A DNA stretch of 64,000 bases from Phellopilus nigrolimitatus (Eukaryota > Basidiomycota > Agaricomycetes > Hymenochaetales > Hymenochaetaceae), in the NCBI GenBank assembly GCA_021029095.1, contig JAJOHG010000030.1, positions 186,001 to 250,000 of the forward strand, given 5' to 3'. Made by a program: the position numbers and the translations under genes. Below the pieces are notes generated by a model. That model had not been told where the DNA came from, did no database searches, and saw nothing but the letters and a program-made list of their open reading frames with translations. This document shows, piece after piece, positions 47,935 through 61,096 of this stretch (its first letter is position 1; each line of letters opens with the position of its first letter).

Positions 47935-50710
47935 ATGACTATAACGCCCCGACATTTGAGTCTGGTGCCTCCTCTATACGAAGAGAACCATCTTGCCGAG
48001 TTCCTGGAATCCGGTCAAACTGTTTCGTTTGCTCTCTCGCCTCGCTCGAACACGTTGGCAGCTTACGCGACACCCCTTAAAGTGAGCCAGGATGTCAATA
48101 TTGCGACTGGGAGCTCAACAGATACCCAGTGCACCCCAGAAGCAAGTTCATCGGCCGAAGATGTTCAGCAGGAGGACGTGTACACCGCTGGATGGGATAA
48201 GCCACCGACGGGTGAAAGAAGAGTTGTCAGTAGTTTCCGGGATGATCTGCTTTGTTTGCTGGTCTGAAATCATCTGTTCAGTTCGTCACAGATACGTATG
48301 TGATCTTTGCAGCCTGTCAAAAGCTCGTAGAGCCTACAATATTAGGTGGACAAGAGCTGTTGGTATTTTTTTTACTCTAGAAGTGCTCGATCTGACTTGT
48401 GCCGAACAGAATGCGCTCATCCGGAAACCTCGCAAAATTCAGGAAGGTTGCTAGCAACTACATTTTGCACCTACAGGACTGCTGGGTTCACTCCACGGTG
48501 AGCAGTGCTCTTAGGACATTATGGCATCATGGGAATCGCCTGACATCGATCCTACTGTTGTCGCTAGCAATTGATGTCTAGTCCTGAAGGACCACCCCAA
48601 TTTACTGGGGACCATTACAGATCATTGTATACTTCGTTATCACTGTTCCAGACACTCTATCTTCCAGAAGATGGAATCGAGGATGTCCCTGTTGGAGACG
48701 AACTTCTAGAATGGCTGAATACACATTTCATTGAGCCTTCGACAGAAGAGGGGGACCAGCTGAGCGCGCTAGAGCGTCCATGGGAGGACGAGATCTTTTG
48801 GCCTTATCTCGTTCGGTGTGAAAAAATGAAACTCTTACCTGATTCATTTACTCATGCAAACACAGGGCAACTCTTCGTGGCCTATTGAAGTCATCGATAT
48901 TTTTCCTGCGCAGCCTCGCAAAGCACCCTTTGGAAAGCCTTCAACAGATAGCCGAACATCTGGTAGAGTTACTACAAAAGCATCCTCGTCAAAGTCATTT
49001 CAGTACCGAGAAGGAATTCTTCACCACCTCACGCCGTTGGAGAGACCGAGCGAAGGTCCTTCGTATTGAGCTCGACCGCGTCTCCGAAAGTGAGCGGAAT
49101 GACGGCTTCGAAAACTGGTGGGACAATGTTAGCGATTTACTTGGGATTTTGGAAGGGAGAGAAGATGTCTTGCAGAGGGTTTGTACTGACCTGGGTGGCG
49201 GATGGAAAGAAATGGTGTGCACCTACGGGGTTTGGATCGATGTCGGCTTGAGAAGGTCTGAACTTCCGTGCGTCCCCTCTTACATTATTTACTATTGGGT
49301 GCGAATGTCCGCTGATAACTTTGTATCAGTGATATTGTTGGAAGGACCTTGTCAAATATACCTCCAGATCCTACTGACAAGGAAGACTCTCTTCACGCTG
49401 AATTATCTCAGGGTCGTCCTATCCGAGCCTTAGCGATTGCGCAGGAGATGGATCGTTGGCTTGCAGCTCATTTAGCAGATATTATGGTGCCTCTCGGCCT
49501 ATTGGATTCCGAGGCAGATGAAGAGTATGAACTTCCCTTACCTAGTCAGGTCTGGGTCTAACTATTCCCCCCAGAACTGGTCTTACAACTCGTGATCAGT
49601 ACGTGCTGGCGTATGCAGATTACCTGCATTCTGATCCAGGGTTGTGGCGACTCACTGTCGATTATCTCTATACTTGCGGGGAAATCGGAAAGGAAATGGC
49701 GGATGAGGTTTTAGTACGTGTTCCATTAAGTATAGATGATTCGCCATTGTCCAAGAGCAAGAACCGAGAAGGGGTTCATAATACTTCTATGGAAGTTGAG
49801 ATGAATACCCAAATTGAGGATGGTGATCTCTCTGGCGTGGTCAAAGAACTCAACAAGACTTGCTTCGACTATCAAAGAGAGCATGTTCGTCGAATGATCT
49901 GCCGAGTAAGTTGTCTCGCGGATCTAATACTGCTATGACTTACGCGAAGCGCGTTGCATTAGATAGCTGCTCAAAAGCTCGTAAAGCTCAAGAAATACGG
50001 ACTGGCTGTTTCGTACTGCAGATCAGCCGAAGATTGGACGGGACTCGGGCATATCGTGGACAGCGTCATGGAGGAGTACATAGTTCACGGTGAGTTTTCG
50101 AATCGACTTGCCTTGTCAAGATCTCATATTTACCTGCGGACGTAATGAATCCAGGACCATTACGCTATGTCCCTCTTGTTGCCGACATCTCACCGTCACT
50201 TCAAGAACTTCGAGCGGAGCCTGGTCCCCATGGTGTTTTTGTCCACCGACTCATGTTCGCGGTCCGATATGCAGAATTTCATCAACGCAACATGCAGGGT
50301 GATACGGAAAATGCTGCGCTTGATCTTGTGTCTATGTTTGAAGAGGATCTTGCCCCCAGAGCGTGGTGGGGTGTCTTGCTGAATGATGCCATCCCGTTCA
50401 TGCAAGATGGTTCGTCTTTTAGATTCGTGTATCAAATTCGAAGCCTGACATTTCGACAGACTATCATCTGTTCATCCCGTCAAATACAGTTTGTTTTCTC
50501 CTGAAACGTCTAGAGGAGATCACTTTGAGAACAACTCAAGGATGTGGAGATGATTACCTTGGCGTTCTGGTCCGGATTCTGAAAGTCGCAGGATCCAAAG
50601 AAGCCCTTAGACACCTTCATTTTTTGCGTCTAGCATTGGCTCGATATCTAGCGAAATGCACTCTGGCAGGTCCTTTCGGGTCGAATGGCATTTCTGCGCA
50701 CGAAATTTGA
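47935..50710 (+). CDS. NUP85: Nucleoporin Nup85
   Basis: The likely start is MTITPRHLSLVPPLYEEN at 47935, although a splice-acceptor-like TCTTGCAG just upstream would allow an extra 5' exon. Many short exons follow: DVYTAGWDKPPTGERR, CWVHSTVSSALRTLWHH.., DGIEDVPVGDELLEWLNTHF, PWEDEIFWPYLVR, LLRGLLKSSIFFLRSLAKHP, RRWRDRAKVLRIELDRV, WWDNVSDLLGILEGREDVL, HSDPGLWRLTVDYL, AAQKLVKLKKYGLAVSYCRS and WWGVLLNDAIPFMQD. The order and the all-helical repeat character match Nup85, the ACE1-fold subunit of the Y-shaped (Nup84/Nup107) scaffold complex of the nuclear pore. The C-terminus ends GPFGSNGISAHEI. The intron structure around 48240-48590 is uncertain. Confidence 0.85.
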
Positions 50711-53700
50711 AGGTATGATTCGGACTGTCTTCTCACGGACACTATGTATGAACGTCTCGTTATGAAGCAGTTTTGCTTCGCTCCTGAAGTACCTTAAAAG
50801 TAGTCTCGTATCCAGACGAGGTTTTTCTTGATGTTATTGACGTGTTAAAGAGTTTCCATGTATGTCTGGTTTGTTTGTGCTGTTTTGTCGCTCGTATGAC
50901 GGAATCATAAATATGTTAAATTAAAGATGTTTATGATGAACTTGGACAGATCAACGTGGAGTCTGGGGAGGCCGAGAGGGGGTGCGTCGGGATCACAATC
51001 GCTTGCGGCACTGGGAGGAGGCCAGCGGCTCACTCGGTCGACCACCAGGCAAAATAGGCGGCATGAACCGAAAAAGGGAAAAAAATGGCGCGCGACAGCG
51101 GAGATTCGGTCAAGCTGAACTAACGAGAATGATGGCTTGTCGAGAGCCGACGAAAGTACTTCCATTTTCATTTGTATTTTTCATAATAATTTGCCTTGAC
51201 CTGAAGCAACAGGCTTCAGAGTCAGCGTATTCTTCAAACTACCTGTCTTCAATCACCACTGACTACATATACGTTATGTGGGCACTGCGGATTTGATGTG
51301 TTTTCTCAAAAGGAAAATTAGCAAGTGTCACGCAGTCCTAACCCCCGCCGTCTTAGAATACGCGGTGATTAAGATTGACTTTCGACCTTCTTCCATTCAA
51401 CAATGTGGCACGAGGAGCTGCGTCGATCTCGTTGCAGAATGCTAACGTTCCTGCCACTAACCTGTACTTGGACTGATTTTTGGTCAACTTCAGGACCGGG
51501 GCGCTCCGCCGAGGTACCCGCGAGTGTCTAGACCAAAGACACTATGTTATACGTGTACGTACGAAGTGCACTGGGCTTAAAGTTTAGCTCGCTTGCTCAG
51601 GATGCCATTGGATTTGATATCAGTATAGGTTCTGTGCTCTTGTAAGTACCTTTCTGTACTTGCTCTGGACAGGACGAGAGGCAAGTCAGGCCAGTCTCTC
51701 GCGGGATTCACCAAACGGTGGATCTCTCCCTGGAATCTAGCTAATCTATTGGTCCTAAGACTTGTGCATTTTTATGTACGCTACTTGCGCTGAGCGGGTG
51801 GCTCGATCCGAGCCCTCGTGTTGAATCGCCGCGCCGCGCACGTCACCCTTCGGAGTCCGTGAAATCCCTGGTGCCCCAAAACTTAACGTGCTGCTCGTGT
51901 TGTGCGATTAAAACTCTGCCGTCGCTCGCCCCTTTTCACACGATCGTTCGAACCCGAATAAATCTGCAGTGTTTGACAGCTCAGTTTCTGTCTGGAACCA
52001 GTCGGAAGCGCACCTTACCTCTCCTGCTCGTTTCATTTGGAGTTCATCCAAGAACTCGGTCCTTAAGACTTCTCCAGCTGTACAGGCTTGTCTCAGAGCT
52101 GATGACGGTGCAAGATGAAGCCTGCTTCTGATGCCCAATAGTCAAAGCAGTAATCTATCAACTTGGAGTTCAACCGCAAGTGCGGGCGCGGTTCTAGGCT
52201 TGCCCCGTTTCCAAGATGCGTGCAACTCTGTCGCGTAATGCTGCTATTGGGCGCGGCTCCCGAGAAGCTATAAAGCCATCTTGTACATGAGACGATGCAG
52301 CAACGCAAAAGTCTTTCACTCTCAAGTCCGTCCACGGTACACGAAAAGTCTCCTCATAAAGGTGAGGCTCTCTTTATCACCAAGGCTCTTGGTCTTTTCT
52401 GAACGTGCGCTCTTGTACCCGTTTAGAATACGAAAAGGCATAATGTGCTTTGATCTTGTCTCATATGCCGAGTACTCTTGTCGCCACCGAGTTGAAATCG
52501 CGCGCCAGCGTGTAAGTATCAGCGATTCTCTTTCTGTTGTGTACTTTGCCTGATGGTCTCAAATTGTAGATGGATTGCAATGGCCGGAAGTGTGCATTTA
52601 GTCAGCTTCACGGTCGCCAAAACCACGACTGCGAAGCAACATGTCTTCAAATGTAAGTATCGGGTGTGCTCAGCCGCTATGCTAATAAACTCATCTGGAC
52701 ACAGGCTTCAACCGTCGAATGGGATAGTTGTCGAGGACAGGCCTGAAAAGTGCGGGCCTCACTGTTTTTCTTAGAACTATCATTTTACTTCTGGACTCGG
52801 CTCTGAACGATTTCTCAACAGCAAAGGACTTGCTTTTCTTTACTTCACAGACTCTCTCGGACTGTCATATATGTCTCAGTAGATTCTTGTTTTCGTTGCG
52901 CATTGATTTATTTAGTTTGCTCGGTTAGTATAAAAGTATATACACGACGTCCTAAGATTGACATTATATTCGGCGTTGAGGTTGTAGGACAGTTTGGTAA
53001 ATAAGTTGACACGTAACAAATTCCATTTGCGTGTTGTACACTTGGGCCAAGTTCCTTTGTCTGAAACCACTGGTAGAGGTCTTCATCAGGTCTGGGGTGG
53101 TTTCCCAGACCAGCCGTCGAAAACTTGCTGAGACAATGGTCGCGACAGGATTAATCGTGCCAAACTATGTCGGGATTTCTGTTCCTGTCCATGGCCAATG
53201 GAAATTAAAATGCTTTGCTGACCGCTTGCTTAAAGCATTTTTGTGAGTAGAGTTTCGGAGAACCCCAGAAGAAGGCAAGCTGTAAAAGACTCTTTGAGCA
53301 CTGTCCCTTGACCGACTGATTCGGTTGCGATGATCGGTCGAAGTTCTTCCATCGGGAAGAGGACGATCGTAAAAGGCACCCTTCTAGACACGCAAAAAGG
53401 GTAAGTGTAGAATAGATGAAATTAAAATGAACTGCGCGTACCCTCGATCCTCGTACTTTGTTGCGGTTGAAATTTCAACAACGATGGTGTCCTCTGGGAG
53501 AGACTTTGTTTCTGCAAGTGAGTAGCGCGCGTCCTACCTTCTATTGCGGCCTCGGCCCTTCCTCAGAAACGAATCGGCAAGAAGACAGCCGCCAAAGTAC
53601 GAGTCTCGGGTCAGACACTTCTCCCTACTTGCACAGAAGACGTTGAGATGCTGGAAAGCTCCACACGCGCGTTCTAAGATGCAGAGAGAAACTTATCATC

Positions 53701-54354
53701 GATGCACGTGTTTTTCCTCGGAGACAAAGACATCTTTCAGTCTCAGCTAGAGAAGGATAATCGTGAGATCCTCATGAGTTTCGAGCTTTGAAAAAGCCAT
53801 GCAGGGAAGGCAGAAAGATAGGAGAGGAAGCTTATGGTCATTATCTGGAAGACGTGCCTTATACAGACGCGAGCAAAGCACCATCTTGACGTAAATCGAG
53901 CCGCCGTCCCTACATTCAGCCAAAGTCCAGCCAAAGTCGACCATGAATAAGTTATTCGATGACTGAATTGAGCCACATGATTTTCGCCTTTTTCTGTCGA
54001 ACGGTGGAGATAGCATCTGGAACTTAATGGAGGCCTCGAAGGTAAGGGACCTGGAGACCTTAACCAATGAACACTTACATGGTCGTTCAAAGCTCGTTCT
54101 TGCCCTTCCCCGGTCTTTCACTGAAAACGGCGGTTGGGTTCCAATGATTTGATACGGCAAAGAACTCTATCACTTCGTGGGTTCTTTTTATCAAATCAAT
54201 TGATGTAGAAGGACTCACGCCCAGATGAGAGACACGTCAACGGTCGAAGACACACGCACACGATAGAAAAGGCCAAGATAAAAGTCTGGGAGCGCGTTGT
54301 TCTCACGGGACTAGTTCAGCAAGAAGCCTATTGAGTGTCCAGAGTTGAAGATCA
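50711..54354. other. Gene-poor 3.6-kb stretch
   Basis: No intact gene was recognised. It contains a short Cys/His-rich exon-like segment near 52562-52652 with canonical splice signals at both ends, and a 137-codon minus-strand frame (54160-53747) without known motifs. A small hairpin (GGCTCG, 3-nt loop, CGAGCC) lies near 51803. The right end must contain the promoter of the RhoGAP gene. Confidence 0.4.
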
Positions 54355-57300
54355 TGTCGACCACTCTCGCAGACGCGGCAGCCACATCGCCTTCCAAAAA
54401 GGTTGTAGCGTTATTTATCACGGAATCTTCAACATTCACATTCAATCATAATTGGTTCAGGGAAAAAATACACACAGTAATATATCACTTCCTTCAGTCA
54501 GTGATAAAAGGGTCCTTAGCCACTCCGATTGTTTGGTTGTTTTTCTTTTTCTTACTTGCCGGGATTTCTGTTTCCGAAAGGTGTCGTGGATGTAGTGCCA
54601 CGGGAGTTGCCGAGAATGTAGAACAGCCTGTGCAAGCGTTCCTCACGACCGTATACCGGCCAGCGTGAAGGTCCCAAGTCTCAAGGTCAAGGGATGGCAG
54701 CAGCCGCCATGGTCTCTTCTGCAACGAGCCACATGCCTGACGACCACTACACTTCATCGTCCTGGGACTATGTCGACAACGCTCCAGGCATATCCCCAAC
54801 AACAAGCCAGGCTTCTCATTCGCAACTGCGCCGTCCATCGATGTCTTCCACGCCCTCGGCGAAGGATCAGGGCTCTAGCAAGGGTTCTTTGACTTCCGGA
54901 ACATCGCCTCCGACAGCGCCGTCAAAATCTGTTTCGCCACCCCCGCGTTCCAGTCTCGATTCCTCAACAAAGTTATCGGCGCCACCGACGACATGGAGGG
55001 AGAGCCTGACCGCCTTGGAAAGCCGTGACACAGTGTCTACTGCTGCTGGGGAAACGTTGCAGCTAGTTGAACCAACATTTGATGAGAACGTGCTCAGGGC
55101 ATTATGCGATATGGACGTGAGTTCTCAACATTCATCCATATTCTCCGTTCAAACTATTCATACCATATGCGAAGTGTGGTGTCCCTCTACTTCTCGATCG
55201 AATTAAACAAAGCATGGTTTCCTGTCGAGTAAGCTTATGATATTAACTTTACCTGTGCCTCGTAATAAACCACTTTCTACTAAGGAAACGTCAGTTTTCT
55301 TCAAGAAACGAGCTGTGCTCGAAGAAGAGTACGGCCGAAGTATGCAGAAACTGGCCAAGTCAACTTCCGAGGTGTATTCCATGAATGACGGGAAAGCAGG
55401 GTATGCTACCTTTCTTTGTAACCGGGATAAATGCTGACCTGAGATTCAAAGATCTTTCGTCAGTTCATGGCAGTCGAGCATGAAGATTCATGAAACGATG
55501 GCTGAGAATCGAATACGATTTGCTCAGCGACTAAACGAGATGAGTGAAGATCTAGCTACTCTAGCGAAGGAGGTAGACAAGAACCGCAAGCAAGTGAGTA
55601 GAATGTACTTCGCTCTAATGACTGAACTTGCTCATCAATAGCGGTTTTCAGACCAAGGAGCTCGCCACACGGTATGAACGTAGCCTACAAGAGTCAGAAG
55701 TGACTATGGAAAAGAGCAAGGCGCGCTTTGACATGACGGCTGAGGAGCTGGAGCGGGTGTTGGTGGCTAAGGAAGGAGAGAGTATGAAGGACACGGCTAT
55801 GCGATCTCCAGGAGCAGGAGGAGGTGGGAAGAGGGCGTTGGGCAAGGCTGTTCAGAAAGGAGGACTCCTTCTCAAAGGCAAAAACCCTCAAAATGTATGC
55901 CCCTTTCTTCGCATGCTGGACGCTTAACGGACTGAGACCCCCATTTTCTTGCGTTCACGTAGATTCAGAGACAAGAAGACGACGTGAGGGCACGCATGTC
56001 GACGGCATCTGATGTATTTCGGAAAGCTGTTCTGGACACACAGTCTATGCGCCAGGAATACTTTAACTTCCAGCTTCCGCGAATTCTTCGTGTGATTAGA
56101 GTTTTCTATTTCTTTTCTAACTGCTTTCGGGACTGACGATCCCTGTCAAACAGGCTCTGAAAGAATGTGCGGACGAGATCGACTTGGGGACTCAGTATCA
56201 CCTCACTCGATATGCATACTTATTTGAGACCATCGTATTGAGCGACGGGACTACACTTGCTCCACCCGCTGACGATGGTTTGTCAACCAAATTTTCTGAT
56301 TTTCAACATCGACCTTCGATTGCTTACAATTCGCTCAGGGCCTGGCCTTAAAGCGACAATTGAGTTTATTGACAACCGAACAGACTTTAAGACCTACATG
56401 CAAAACTATGCATATGCGCATGGAGGGCAGGCCCAACGTGGACCAAGAAGGGATGGACCATGGGAAGAAGGATTTGTGAGTGGCCCCTCATCCTGTTCCA
56501 TATTTCGGACCTTATCAGCGTCTCTGTGGTCTCGCATCAGCTTCCTCCTCTACCAACATACAACAACGAAAAAGTGTATTCTAACGCAGCGGCCAATGCC
56601 TCGACGGCGTCGGGGACTACCGCTAATTCTAATGGACAACAGCAGCATGTTCCGGACAAGGGGCGTCCTACGTTTGGCGTAGATTTGGCGGAGCAGATGC
56701 TGCGGGACAATGTCGAGATTCCACCCATCATGGAGAAATGCTGCTCGGCCATCGAGAAGTACGGGCTTACTTCGCAGGGTATTTACAGGATTAGCGGGAC
56801 TATTACCAAAGTGCTGAAGCTCAAAGAGCGGCTTGACAAAGGAAAGCCGTATTTAACCGCTTCGCATATCACGTTTATTGATTTCCTTTCCTTTCAAAAA
56901 TCAACTGAAAACAGACATCGACACGGTTAATCTCGACGCTGAGGAGTGGTCATCTGATATCAATAACGTCGCGAGTGTTCTGAAGCTCTGGCTGCGGGAG
57001 CTTCCTGATCCCCTGTTCACGCAAGCGCTGCATCAAGGCTTTATCGACGCCGCAAGTATGGATAATTCTTCTCCTTATGGACCTGGACGAAGCTGACACG
57101 ATTGGAAAGAAATTGACAACGACAGGTTACGGCACATCCGACTGCATGAACGGGTGAACGATCTCCCCGATCCCAATTACGCATCGCTGAAGTTCTTTCT
57201 GGGGCACCTGTACAAGTACGCCGCATTTGCTGCGAATGGAAAAGTGATAGCTGAAGGCGTGCTTCCAGGATTGTACAGCACGAAGCGCAGAACGCCATGT

Positions 57301-57563
57301 CCATCTCCAACATCGCCATCGTGTTCGGACCGACGCTTTTCGGGCTTCCTTCTGGGCCTGCGGCGGGGGCCGGCGGTCCTGCCTCACAGCAGCAGATGGC
57401 GCAGGCAGTGAACGGGATGGCGGATGCTGCGTTCCAGAACAAGGTAAGCTTTTCGTTGGTTGAGCCGAATACGCCAGTTGCTTATCATCACGCCGTTCAG
57501 GCTGTCGAAACGATTTTGGAGCACTACACTGATATATTTATTGACGAGAACGAGGAGACGTGA
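54355..57563 (+). CDS. F-BAR/RhoGAP protein, Rgd1-like
   Basis: Many exons are joined. The N-terminus is a disordered Ser/Pro region; the start at 54355 (MSTTLADAAATSPSKK) or 54694 (MAAAAMVSSATSHM) could not be decided. The F-BAR module runs ENVLRALCDMD, LLLDRIKQSM, ETSVFFKKRAVLEEEYGRSM, SWQSSMKIHETMAENRIRFA and SVFRKAVLDTQSMRQEYFN-like segments. The RhoGAP module has PPIMEKCCSAIEKYG, the arginine finger in GIYRISGT, VLKLWLRELPDPLFT, DPNYASLKFFLGHLYK and NAMSISNIAIVFGPTLFG. It ends DIFIDENEET. Yeast Rgd1 switches off Rho3/Rho4 at growth sites; the F-BAR part binds phosphoinositide membrane. The arginine finger is present, so it should be active. Confidence 0.92.
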
Positions 57564-58077
57564 CGCCCGTCTGTGCTCTCTGTCTTCGCCCTCCGGACCT
57601 GCTACGCCCCCTCTCAGTTCCTTCATGGTTCATGGTTGTTATATTTTCTCACGGATACCCGCATGCTGTATTCCAATTCTGCTTTTCGAAGAGGATCACC
57701 GGTCTTGTAAAGATTATTATTTTTTTCATCTTGGACCACATACCCTCATTATTTTCTTTTCTTTATGTCGGGTCCGCAGTCTGTGACGTGGGGATCCCAC
57801 GTGTATTTCTCTCGGAATAGCAGTTCGAGCGAACAACATACCTCTACATTATCGCAGTCATTATCTCTATCAGCCTATGTTGTGTAATTCTAACGCCAAG
57901 TTGAGCACGCTGTGAGCGAATTTGTGAGCTTAAGCCTCGGATGACGGGGGTGATCTGCTGATGCCTTTTTGAATGAGCATGTCTGAGGAATATCGGAAAA
58001 AATAAAGATACGGAGCTACATCAATACATTAGCACAATCGCCCTATACCCGAAAGAGTCAGAAAAGAACAAGCTCGT
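57564..58077. other. Intergenic between convergent RhoGAP and F-box genes
   Basis: About 510 bp, T-rich on the left, with the 3' untranslated regions of both genes. Nothing else was recognised. Confidence 0.4.
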
Positions 58078-59249
58078 TCAATGGAGAGCCGTCTGGCCTC
58101 TGGGCGTCCAATTCCCATCAGGCACGCATTCCCAGTCGGTGCCGGAGGGGAACTTTCACGCGGCGGAGGGAGGGGCAGACGCCGGCCCAGGCTGTGCAGA
58201 GGGAGAGCTCCTCGACCTCGTTGTGGACGCCGACGATGCCGTCGACGCTGGTCGGGGAGAGGTCGAGCTGTGCGAGGCTCTGGAACGCACCGAGCACCTG
58301 CGTGAGCGCGGAGAGGAGCATCTTGAATGAAAATTGGTTGGTATCGCGAAGTCAGTTAATTCTCCGGGACGGCAGGGATGACGCGAGGACTGCAATGGGC
58401 GCGGACTGACCATGCCGGAGAAGGTGAAGTGCAGAGTATGGCGTAGGGCGAGGCGCATGCGGAGGATCTCGAGGGCGGTGAGATGCTTCGAGATGGTGAG
58501 GAGCTGGGTCGGGGTGACGGAGAGGGCGCTGAGGTCGAGGCGGCGGATGGGGCGGGAGCTGCAGGCGCAGGCGCGGAGGACGGGCGCGGTGGGCTCGTGG
58601 CCGCTGAGGGCGAGGGCGGAGACGGGCCGGCCGGGGAGGAGGGCGGCGGCGCAGCGGGCGTCGCCGCGGAAGGACGCGAGGCGCGGGAGGTCGTGCGGGG
58701 CGAGGCACGAGCGGGCGGCGGTGGTCGGGGAGGTGGAGGTGCTCGAGGGCGGGCTGGGCGCGCAGGACGGCCTCGACGGGTGCGTCGGGGGGCCCGCCGA
58801 GGGCGAGGCGGCGGAGGCGGCAGGGCGCGCCGGCGAGGAGGGCGTCGAACGCGGCGGGGAAGCCGGCGAGGTGCAGCTCGAGGGCGTCGATGTGCGGGGC
58901 GGCGTGCAGGAGGGCGCGCAGGGCGGGTGCGACGTGCGGGGCGAGGCGGTAGGGGAGGTGGGCGGCGGCGCGGTCGCGGGACCAGCGGACGGCGAGGCGG
59001 CGGATGCACGCGGCGAGGTGGGGGCGGCGGGCGACGGCGGCGCAGCAGGCGAAGGTCTGGCGGGGCGCGACTGGGGGCGGCGGGGATGCTGTCGACGGGC
59101 TCGGAGATGACGATGGTGCTGTAGAGGAGGCGCTCTGCGAGGAGCTGGAGGCGGCGGGAGACGCGGACGAGGGCGGCGAGGGCGGGCGGGGGGAGGTAGG
59201 CGAAGACGGTGGTGAGGGACTCGTTAGGGAGGGAGAGGAGGAGGGCCAT
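58078..59249 (-). CDS. F-box/LRR protein with three apparent frame breaks
   Basis: The F-box is seen at once after the start: MALLLSLPNESLTTVFAYLP, then ALVRVSRRLQLLAERLLYS. Protein-like sequence then shifts frame near 59058-59080 (to QTFACCAAVARRPHLAACI.., a leucine-rich stretch), again near 58722 (to SCLAPHDLPRLASFRGDA and LTALEILRMRLALRHTLHF) and near 58147-58158 (to FPSGTDWECVPDGNW, the usual end pattern of this family in agaricomycetes). One intron lies near 58325-58412. Each break is next to a run of G/C bases, so sequencing indels are likely, but a pseudogene is not excluded. If functional, it would be an SCF substrate receptor. The extremely high GC makes long antisense frames here meaningless. 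Confidence 0.65.
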
Positions 59250-60862
<1,613 letters not shown>

Positions 60863-61096
60863 ACTCCTCTTTCTTCTTCGTGCTTATCATCTGTTCCTTC
60901 TCGCCATCTGTACTTCTTTTGTATCCACTACTGCATAATATCTTATTTCCCGCGACGAAGTCGCCTGGCTACTTTGCGATCTGGTGTGAGCGTGAACTGT
61001 TGTTGTGTCTTGTACGTGATACAATGCGTGCATGTGGTCTAAGCAAGTAAGCAGATGATGATATGTGGCTAAGAGTTGAACAATAAAATTTACGAG

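Noticed and set aside
51935..51955. GTTCGAACCC resembling a tRNA B box
   Set aside because: No matching A box, no acceptor or anticodon stem could be folded around it.
53747..54160. 137-codon minus-strand frame
   Set aside because: No recognisable motif, no clear splice partners and no promoter sign; could be chance in a gene-poor stretch.
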